This document shows, one piece after another, positions 54,207 through 61,459 of a stretch of DNA of 64,000 bases. The notes below the pieces were generated by a model. The model saw only the letters and a program-made list of their open reading frames with translations, made no database searches and was not told the DNA's origin. Numbering within the stretch: position 1 is the first letter of the stretch; every line of letters begins with the position of its first letter. Source of the stretch: Myxococcus virescens (GTDB lineage Bacteria; Myxococcota; Myxococcia; Myxococcales; Myxococcaceae); NCBI RefSeq assembly GCF_900101905.1, contig NZ_FNAJ01000022.1:43597-107596 (forward strand). The letters are read 5' to 3'. Made by a program: the position numbers and the translations under genes.

Positions 54207-57200
54207 CACCCTTCCCCCTTCATGGGCACGGCCCCCAGGTCGTCTGACCACCACCACAGATTGGGGCGAATCCGCACGTCGTCGTGTACTCGGGGCACGA
54301 TCCGCTCGGGCAACGAGAGCTTCAGCTCCCGAGCAAGATCCGCGTCGTTCTGATGAATCGGGACGACACGGAGCACGTATTCCCTGGCGCCCTCCAACGC
54401 GGCCTCGACGTCATTGAGATCCACGTCCGCATGCAGCGCCCCTTCCACGTCCGTCAGACCTTGCCCTTGGCGTTCTGGTTTGTAGACAACGCTGCCCTTC
54501 TTGAGCTTCAGCGGAAGCCCGGGCGGGCCCCCTGGCAGCGACGGACTGGCGAGTTCCAATCGGAAGGGCCTGCTCACCGGGACGGCCTCCGTCATGACGG
54601 CGACCTTCAGGCTGAAGGCATCATGGTAGTGAGACCGAGCTTCGAGCCTGGCGTTGCGCTGCATGGTGTAAGCACGGCCCTTCGCGGGCTGGACGTCGAT
54701 CCGTTCGTGCCCCAGGGGCACATGCTTGTTCACCACCTCGGCGGTCGGAATGAGAATTCGCTCCTGAACCTGCGCATCCTCGAACCCAAAGGTCCGCACC
54801 ACGCACCCATTCTGGATGACGGACTGACGTGCGGCGGCTTCATCGAGGGAACTGTGGCCCACCTTGATGATGGGTCGAGCCTTCTCCCAGAAGGTCCGAT
54901 TCCCACCCAGCAACCGCGAGGAAAGCTGAATCCCCCGGGCGGTGACGAAGACCTTGGGCGCTTCGAGCGAAGGGATGTGAAGGACCTCCGACACCTCGGT
55001 GGACCACACCTCCAGCGCCCCCGCTTTGGCGCCGCTCCGCAGCGCGTCGAGCGTCACAGGTTCCCACCGGCTCCCCAGCGTATCCGCCGTCGCCAGACGC
55101 GAGTCCCACGCGCTTCCCCCGTTCGGGAAGAACGCGCCGAACTTCACATGGACCTCATGGGTACCTGGGATGCCCTTCCGCAGCTCCGAAAAAGCAGCGC
55201 TGGCGTCGAACCGGATGACAAGTTCGCCAGGATGATGTCCCTCCGCTGGCGCTGGGACTCGGACGCGAATCGCCCCCTTGGCCGCGTCCTCCAAGGCGGT
55301 GAACCAGCCATCCTCTCGAACCTTCTCAGCGGCATCCTTCAAACGCCGGGCATTCGTGGCCGTGAGCACGATGGACAATCCGTCCTCGGCCAGCGCGGAC
55401 AACACCAGCAACTGCTTCTCTGAATACGCGCACTGGACACGCTCCACCGCCTCCACGAGCGCCCAAGCCAACGGAGGCTCTGCCTTGGAAGCAGCGGCCT
55501 TCAAGAAGGCGCGGTAGGTGAAGTGCCGCGTCACATACGTTTCCAGCTTCTTGAGCGCCCCTTTCTGAATGAAGCCGTCAACGACGCGGAGTCCGGAGGA
55601 CTCATTGAACGCCGAGTCCTCCCGTCCCTGTACGGGGATGGCCACACGGGCCAGTTCGAACGCAGGTGCCTCCGGGTGCAGCCCTTCCTGTTTCGTGGCC
55701 TTCGCCCATGCGCTCAGAAGCACCCAACCCCGAAGAAGCTTTGGGCAGTTCTCCCTGAAGGGAATACGCCAGGAGAACGTTCCATCCTTGTGAGACTCGG
55801 GAGCGTAACGAGCCGAGGAAACGACCTGGCTCCCAGGAACCTCCGCCGACTCGCGCCCACCCAGCAACACCGGCGGGAGCACTTCCAATGTCGCCGTTCC
55901 CACGAGCCGGGCACCCGGCATGTCGAGCGTGCAGGCCCCCCAACCCGGCAACTCCACCTGTGCGAAGAAAGCACCCTCGGTGCAACTTCCGCTCGCGAGG
56001 AAGCAGCGTGTGCCCTCATGCAGCATCTGCAGTTCCACCTCGTCGTCTCCGCTCCCGCGCACCACGGCCCCCACGTCCAGGAGCTCCCCCACCCGGTATG
56101 CGACATGAGCGCTTCGTGCTGGGAGCCACCCCACCGCGAGCACGTCCTTCGAGTTGCTCGGGCGCCAGGCCGGCAGGTCCGAGAACCGGACGAGGCCATG
56201 CCGGACCATGAGCATCAGGAGCCAGGCGAAGGTGACTGGGTGCGGGTTGTCGACCAGCCCCTTCGCGGGCAATTGGTCGACGTCAGGCGCCGCTGCGAAG
56301 AGCGCCTTCTTGCCACCGTTGTCCCCCACGGGCCCGAGGAAGGGCACTTCCTCCGGGTGGGCCCAGAATCCGACTGCCTCCGCGTAGCGTCCCAGCAGCC
56401 TCTTGGCCTCGTCCGGCTGCTGGATGTCGGCGATCTGGCTCCCCATTCGAAGCTGACCGTGAATCTCCAGATGCTTCATCACCTGAACGACGATGCTCTC
56501 CGGCAACCACTCGTTCAGATGCCTGAGCACCACGTTTCGCCAACGGACGGATGCCAGCCTCTTGAAGTGCTGAAGCTCCTGCTCGAGTGCATCCTGAGCA
56601 CCGCCGCCCACCTGCAGCAGAAAGCCGGAGCGGTCGGCCGGCTCCACGAAGATTCGTCGAGCCCCAGCCGGCAAGCGCACGTTGAGACGGCTCTGTTTTC
56701 CATCGTAAGCGACGTACCGCTCGCCCAAGGGAGGCTCGAAGGTCAGCTTGAGCCAGTAGGTCCCTTCAGGGAGCGCGTCCTTGTAGTTGGTGATGACAAG
56801 CTCCGCGGGAAACGAAGGCTCGCCGGCATCACCAGGCGCATCATCGGACGAGAACGCGAGCGCCCGAGGTGATCGAAGAATCTCCTTGAGCGCGCCGTGG
56901 TGATACGTCTGCTCGAAGCGGGAGAGACACTCCTCTTCGGGGTTCCCCGCAGCGTGAATCGACTTGGGCGCCAGCCTCATCAGCGCGTCGAGTTCTCCCT
57001 TCGACGGGTCGAAGAAGTTGTTCTGGTCCGCCTCCTCGAAGACCTTGAAGAAGTCGCCCAGCCCCAGCGTGTCCTTCGCGAAGTCGAGGAAGTCCTTGAG
57101 TTGCCCTGGCTCGGAGGGCGCCAGGATTTCCCAGTGGACGAAGCCATCTCCAATGGCCTTGCTCCGGCTGTCGACGTAGCCAAGGACCGCGCCAGCCTCC

Positions 57201-59062
57201 AGCTTGAGCAAGGGGTGGCGCAGCGTCACCATCCGCCCCTCGCGCAGTGCTTCATGAATCCCCGTCAGGTCCTGGTCCGCCGGCCTCCAGAGCGCCCGGA
57301 CATCATCCCCCGGTGCCTCTCCCAGGCGCAGTGTCTCGGGCACGCCCAATCCCGTCCCCACGACGGAGTAGCTTCCCCCCTTCTTCTCGAAGACGTCCGC
57401 TCCCGCCTCCGGCAGGGCCTCCTGCAACCACCGTGTCTGGCGAAACGCCTCATGCGCCGGATCAATCACCGTCACCGCTCCGTGGCGCCGCACGAGCAGC
57501 TTCAACCAGTCCACGTTCCGGTATGTGTCCGGGTCCTTCCAGTCCGGAGGAACGAGGTGCATGTAGAGGCTGTAGAACGTAAAACGCCGCGGCGGCTGGC
57601 CCTCCGTCTTCGCTGCCTCCTCGACATCGTGCCGGACGAGGACGAAGGAGTTGTGGTTGCCCGTGAATTCCCGGGCCAACTCGTGCGCCTCGGGTCCCTC
57701 CTCGACACGCTCCTTTTCTTCGAGGGGAGCAGGCAGACCATGGGCCAACCGGACGGCCACCACGTAACCTGGGGCAAAGCAGCGAACCTCTCGCACGCCG
57801 GACCCGGCTGCGGAGTTCGCCGTCCCCTCCCGCGCCGAGAAATGCGACGCAGGCAGATGGATTCCTGAATGAAGGTTCCGCCGCATTCCCAATGGGAAGA
57901 GCCCACCGGGCGGCATCTCCGTCTCCGTGAGGGCATAGCAGTTGATAGGCCGGAAGCGAGTATCCCCGTGATCGAACGGATATGCGACCGTGCGCATCAC
58001 GTTGGTTTCGAGAAAACCAGACGGGACGACGGTGGGACGGAGCGAGTAGAGAAAGGCTCCGCCCTTGTGCTCGTCGTGGCGGTAGTCCATGAACAAGTCG
58101 TCAGGCACCGCGCTATAGGTGTTCTCCTCGAACAGCTTGCGGGCACGAATCAGGACTACGGGCGCCTGCGCATTCTCCCAGTCGCCTCTGCGTACCCGGA
58201 TGAGATCGTGCTCACCCGTGACCTGCTTCTTGGCGATTGCATTCAGATCCGTTCCATCCCTCGATCCCGATTCTGGAGGGAAGAAGAGACCGCTTCCTTT
58301 CTTGTCACCAATCTTGTTGTTCTGTGTCGCCGGATCAGCAACCACCAGCCAGAGATGACGTCCGGAAGCATCCACCAGCCAAGCGAATCCGACAATCAGA
58401 ACAAGATGAATGGGCTCAGTCTTATTCGCAGAGAATCCCGAATAAAAGATGACCGGGTTATTGGCGGCAAGCGCCTGGAGAATCAGCGATAATTCCCCCT
58501 CAATCAAATTCGGATCGTTCGCAATTCTCGCCGCCTTCCTGCGCCGGTCATCAAGTGAGCATGGCAGAACATGGCCGTATGCAAACCCAAGCACCTTGGA
58601 GGCACTGTAATCACCCGCCTCGAACGCATGCTTGTCCTCCATTCCGAACTGCGGAGGAGACACACTCGAGATAGGAACAGGAACAGGGCTGCGATTCGAG
58701 ACCGAATACCCACCCAGATTGGCATTGAAGGGTGGGGCTGTGGGCTTCGTATGGAACGCTCGCTGCCCACCCGGATATCGCAGATCCACAAACTGCCCCG
58801 GCTTGCCTCCGTCCCAGTGCGTCACGAAGCGAGAAGTAAAATCGCCCCCTTGAACCACTTGGTAGTAGTTATAGGCCATTGCACTGGCTGTCCGCCCACA
58901 CCAATCCCCCGGCCCTTTCGGGTAATGCTGCCCGAGCAATGGGACCTTCAAGATATGATATTCGTCCAGCGCAGACAAAAGCCGCCCTGGGAACTCATAG
59001 TCCCACAAGGCCGGATATCGATTTTTCCGAGACACAACGCGCTCCCCCATGAGTGCGTTCAC
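54206..59062 (-). CDS. Giant protein: C39-like cysteine protease, degenerate M23 fold, unknown C-terminus
   Basis: 1618 residues; GTG at 59062 or ATG at 59050. No signal peptide. Residues about 35-245 look like a C39/papain-like peptidase with Cys55 (GDWCGRTASA), His219 (EPIHLVLIVGF) and Asp243 (VVADPATQ). Residues about 390-660 follow the M23/LytM fold: HSGIHL in place of HxGxD (Asp to His), YSLYMHL conserved, and FVHWEI in place of HLHFE, losing one catalytic His, so this part may bind rather than cut peptidoglycan. The remaining 950 residues are unrecognised beta-rich sequence. Lies between the SH3b gene (92 bases) and the transglycosylase gene (TGATG). The 5' third is visibly AT-richer. 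Confidence 0.85.
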   Translation of the reverse strand: MNALMGERVVSRKNRYPALWDYEFPGRLLSALDEYHILKVPLLGQHYPKGPGDWCGRTASAMAYNYYQVVQGGDFTSRFVTHWDGGKPGQFVDLRYPGGQRAFHTKPTAPPFNANLGGYSVSNRSPVPVPISSVSPPQFGMEDKHAFEAGDYSASKVLGFAYGHVLPCSLDDRRRKAARIANDPNLIEGELSLILQALAANNPVIFYSGFSANKTEPIHLVLIVGFAWLVDASGRHLWLVVADPATQNNKIGDKKGSGLFFPPESGSRDGTDLNAIAKKQVTGEHDLIRVRRGDWENAQAPVVLIRARKLFEENTYSAVPDDLFMDYRHDEHKGGAFLYSLRPTVVPSGFLETNVMRTVAYPFDHGDTRFRPINCYALTETEMPPGGLFPLGMRRNLHSGIHLPASHFSAREGTANSAAGSGVREVRCFAPGYVVAVRLAHGLPAPLEEKERVEEGPEAHELAREFTGNHNSFVLVRHDVEEAAKTEGQPPRRFTFYSLYMHLVPPDWKDPDTYRNVDWLKLLVRRHGAVTVIDPAHEAFRQTRWLQEALPEAGADVFEKKGGSYSVVGTGLGVPETLRLGEAPGDDVRALWRPADQDLTGIHEALREGRMVTLRHPLLKLEAGAVLGYVDSRSKAIGDGFVHWEILAPSEPGQLKDFLDFAKDTLGLGDFFKVFEEADQNNFFDPSKGELDALMRLAPKSIHAAGNPEEECLSRFEQTYHHGALKEILRSPRALAFSSDDAPGDAGEPSFPAELVITNYKDALPEGTYWLKLTFEPPLGERYVAYDGKQSRLNVRLPAGARRIFVEPADRSGFLLQVGGGAQDALEQELQHFKRLASVRWRNVVLRHLNEWLPESIVVQVMKHLEIHGQLRMGSQIADIQQPDEAKRLLGRYAEAVGFWAHPEEVPFLGPVGDNGGKKALFAAAPDVDQLPAKGLVDNPHPVTFAWLLMLMVRHGLVRFSDLPAWRPSNSKDVLAVGWLPARSAHVAYRVGELLDVGAVVRGSGDDEVELQMLHEGTRCFLASGSCTEGAFFAQVELPGWGACTLDMPGARLVGTATLEVLPPVLLGGRESAEVPGSQVVSSARYAPESHKDGTFSWRIPFRENCPKLLRGWVLLSAWAKATKQEGLHPEAPAFELARVAIPVQGREDSAFNESSGLRVVDGFIQKGALKKLETYVTRHFTYRAFLKAAASKAEPPLAWALVEAVERVQCAYSEKQLLVLSALAEDGLSIVLTATNARRLKDAAEKVREDGWFTALEDAAKGAIRVRVPAPAEGHHPGELVIRFDASAAFSELRKGIPGTHEVHVKFGAFFPNGGSAWDSRLATADTLGSRWEPVTLDALRSGAKAGALEVWSTEVSEVLHIPSLEAPKVFVTARGIQLSSRLLGGNRTFWEKARPIIKVGHSSLDEAAARQSVIQNGCVVRTFGFEDAQVQERILIPTAEVVNKHVPLGHERIDVQPAKGRAYTMQRNARLEARSHYHDAFSLKVAVMTEAVPVSRPFRLELASPSLPGGPPGLPLKLKKGSVVYKPERQGQGLTDVEGALHADVDLNDVEAALEGAREYVLRVVPIHQNDADLARELKLSLPERIVPRVHDDVRIRPNLWWWSDDLGAVPMKGEG

Positions 59063-59154
59063 TCAATCCATCTCTGTGCACTCCCCCAGTGCGCCAGATC
59101 AATTCCTTGCTTCAAACATCTCGACGGCGGCTCAAAGCCTTGACCAACCCTGCG

Positions 59155-60306
59155 TCAGGGACCACCTTCCCGACACTCCCCTCCCGTATCGGGATACTTC
59201 GAAAGCGCATATGTATAAGCGGCCTTTCCCAAGAACGCGATGTCCGCTCCGGGCTCCGGCAGTTTGAAGCGCTCTTGACGCGCGTGCCGCCCGTAAAAGT
59301 CTTCGAGCGTCAGGTCGAGGCTGCTCTCACTCTTCGATGCAGCCGTCACCCAATACCGCTCCAAGCCGCCACCCGGTCCCTCGATGACGACGAGCACCCG
59401 CCCATGAATGTCACGCCTCAACAACAGCTTGTAGGGTCTCTTGAGGCAAGCGTTCCATCGCATCCTGGGAACGCCATCCTCACTCTCCAATGACAGCAAC
59501 GCCCACTCAGAGGAAATTTCCGCAACGCCCTGTGCCGCAGCCTCGCTCAACACATATCGCCCGAAGGCTGGCCACAACTCGTTCTTCGAAGGCATTGCGG
59601 CCTCGGAGAAGAGAGCCCTATCGAGGGAATGGGTGATTGCGGAGGTGTTCTCCTCCAGAACCTCACCCTGAACATGAACCTCCTGAGTCCTCTCGAAGTG
59701 CTTGTTGTCGAATCGGAACCGACCCCGGTAGACCGTCAAGGTCTCCGCCGTGCCAAACGCGATGACAAACAGATTCTTCTTCGTCTCGGCCCGAACCTTG
59801 ACGCCGTCGACGAAGAGCGCGCTCGTACCCCCGAGGCACCGAGCCGGATCATCCACCGTGCAGTCGAACTCGAACGGCCTCCGCAGGCTCGGTTTCTTCA
59901 GCCGCGCGACGGCCTCCAGATTGCGCTCGAAGAACAACGTCGCCAGCGCTTTCTGGAGGCCGGCGTCCTCTGGAGCCAGCGTGGCGGCACGCAGGGCGCT
60001 CTCCTCTCGCTGTAGCAACGTCCGCTTCGGGTCCTTGGCCTCCGCGGCGAGCTTCTCCACCGAGGGCTTCTCGGGGCCCAGAAACGCCCCCACCACGAAG
60101 CCTTCCGCCTCTCCGCAGCGCACCCGGGCCCAGCCCCCCTTGAGGGACTCCAGCGTTCGGCACTCCGTCCCGATGGGCAGCTTCTGGAGGATCTCCGCCG
60201 TCTTGCCGGCTTCCTTCCGCAGATTCACCGAGGAACCCAGCACGTATGCCGGCGGCGGCTCTCCCCCAGCGGCGGCCACCAGCAGACCTAGCAGCATCGT
60301 CTTCAT
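59155..60306 (-). CDS. Exported SH3b-domain protein, first gene of wall-active operon
   Basis: 383 residues from the ATG at 60306, with GGGGAAGGG upstream. A short signal peptide, MKTMLLGLLVAAAGG, is followed by a bacterial SH3 domain (about 20-80: YVLGSSVNLRKEAGKTAEI, GGWARVRCGEAEGFV), which typically binds peptidoglycan or cell-wall peptides. The remaining 300 residues are beta-rich with one Cys pair region (FDCTVDDPARC) and no recognised enzyme. Being the only clearly exported member of the minus-strand operon, it could be a periplasmic partner or immunity protein for the downstream enzymes (inference). Confidence 0.82.
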   Translation of the reverse strand: MKTMLLGLLVAAAGGEPPPAYVLGSSVNLRKEAGKTAEILQKLPIGTECRTLESLKGGWARVRCGEAEGFVVGAFLGPEKPSVEKLAAEAKDPKRTLLQREESALRAATLAPEDAGLQKALATLFFERNLEAVARLKKPSLRRPFEFDCTVDDPARCLGGTSALFVDGVKVRAETKKNLFVIAFGTAETLTVYRGRFRFDNKHFERTQEVHVQGEVLEENTSAITHSLDRALFSEAAMPSKNELWPAFGRYVLSEAAAQGVAEISSEWALLSLESEDGVPRMRWNACLKRPYKLLLRRDIHGRVLVVIEGPGGGLERYWVTAASKSESSLDLTLEDFYGRHARQERFKLPEPGADIAFLGKAAYTYALSKYPDTGGECREGGP

Positions 60307-60477
60307 GCCCTGTACCCTTCCCCCTCGGTTGAAGACACTCGCATGCCAGTCCGACGCAGATTCATGAGGAGTTGTTCTACTCAGTGAGTCGAATAAGACC
60401 GCGACGTGGGCTTCCACACCACCCCATCAACAAGGGAGACTACGCAGCGACGCTCCTTTCTTGGCAATTCAAGCACC
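60307..60477. promoter_or_regulatory. Divergent promoter region, SH3b operon / amidase
   Basis: 171 bases between the two starts. It contains the perfect inverted repeat ACTCA-G-TGAGT (60379-60389) centrally, a possible operator but short enough to be chance, and AT-richer flanks. No clear -35/-10 pair was found. Confidence 0.35.
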
Positions 60478-61341
60478 ATGCCGAAGACCTTTCTGCTGCT
60501 GGGACTGGGACTCGCCCTGTGGGCAAGGCCCGCTGCCTCTTCCGAGCCCACCCCTGCCGCCCCCTCTCCCACATGGCCCGCTCCGGGCGCGCCCCTCACC
60601 GTTTCCGAGGTCCGCTTCCCCAAGGACTTTGGAAAGCGACGCATCTACCTGGACGCGGGGCACGGCGAGGAGGGGAACACCGGCAACAAAGGCGTCACCT
60701 GCGAGGACGAGGAGACCTTTACCCTCCGAGTGGCGGAAGACCTGGCGAAGCGGCTGGAGGCAACCGGCCACTTCCAGGCGCGCCTGAGTCGCAGGCCGGG
60801 CGAGCGCGTCCCCTATCCCACCCGCGTCACCGCCGCCGAGCGGTGGCGCGCCCATGCCATGCTCAGCCTGCACTCCGACTCGCGTGGCACCGCCACGCCC
60901 TGGTCTCCAAATCCGGACCAGGAGTGCAACCGGCAGGACTCCGCCCCTGGCTTCACCGTGCTCTGGTCCGAGTCCGCGGAAGCCACCGCGCTCCTCCAGA
61001 CTGGACGCGCGGGACTGGCCCGCGCCCTGGCGCGCAGGCTGGGCCAGGCGGGCTTCCCGCCCTATGACGGCGTGGACTACGAGGGGCTCTACGCCATCGA
61101 CACCGCCCAGCCTGGCGTCTTCGTGGCCCGAGAGCCCACGCACAGGCAGATCTTCGTCCTGCGAAAGCCGCGCATCCCTTCCGTCATCATCGAGACCCAC
61201 CATGCGCTCGACTTCGAGGAAGTCGCACGGTGGCGCGAGCAGCGGACGCTGGAAGCCTTCGCCGCCGCCGTGGCCCAGGGGCTCGTGGATGCGCTCGCGC
61301 CCGAAGCATCCCCCAAGCCACGCACAACCCGCCCCCGCTGA
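60478..61341 (+). CDS. Exported N-acetylmuramoyl-L-alanine amidase (Amidase_3)
   Basis: 287 residues from the ATG at 60478. Signal peptide MPKTFLLLGLGLALWARPAAS, then a Pro-rich linker. Zinc amidase motifs: YLDAGHGEEGNTG with His62, a downstream acidic helix (EDEETFTLRVAEDLAKRL), the second zinc His in LSLHSDS and the catalytic Glu in VIIETHHALDF. It hydrolyses the bond between muramic acid and stem peptide. Divergent from the wall-active operon, it fits the same theme, and may be co-regulated from the shared 171-base gap. Confidence 0.92.
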   Translation: MPKTFLLLGLGLALWARPAASSEPTPAAPSPTWPAPGAPLTVSEVRFPKDFGKRRIYLDAGHGEEGNTGNKGVTCEDEETFTLRVAEDLAKRLEATGHFQARLSRRPGERVPYPTRVTAAERWRAHAMLSLHSDSRGTATPWSPNPDQECNRQDSAPGFTVLWSESAEATALLQTGRAGLARALARRLGQAGFPPYDGVDYEGLYAIDTAQPGVFVAREPTHRQIFVLRKPRIPSVIIETHHALDFEEVARWREQRTLEAFAAAVAQGLVDALAPEASPKPRTTRPR

Positions 61342-61373
61342 ACCCGAGCCGCAGCGCCCCGTGACATGCCCCA

Positions 61374-61404
61374 GGCCATCCACCGGACCTCGTGGTGGAT
61401 GGCC
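61374..61404. terminator. Stem-loop between convergent amidase and NRPS genes
   Basis: Perfect 11-bp repeat, GGCCATCCACC (61374-61384) and GGTGGATGGCC (61394-61404), loop of 9, 33 bases after the amidase stop and 56 bases beyond the NRPS end. No T-run on either side. Confidence 0.6.
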
Positions 61405-61459
61405 CGCCATTCATGGGTGAGCGGGCATCATGGCGCTGCCATTCAGGCGGAGTCCTCGC

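Noticed and set aside
60379..60389. ACTCAGTGAGT inverted repeat as a definite operator
   Set aside because: An 11-base repeat is expected by chance in a window this size; kept only as a mention in the regulatory region.
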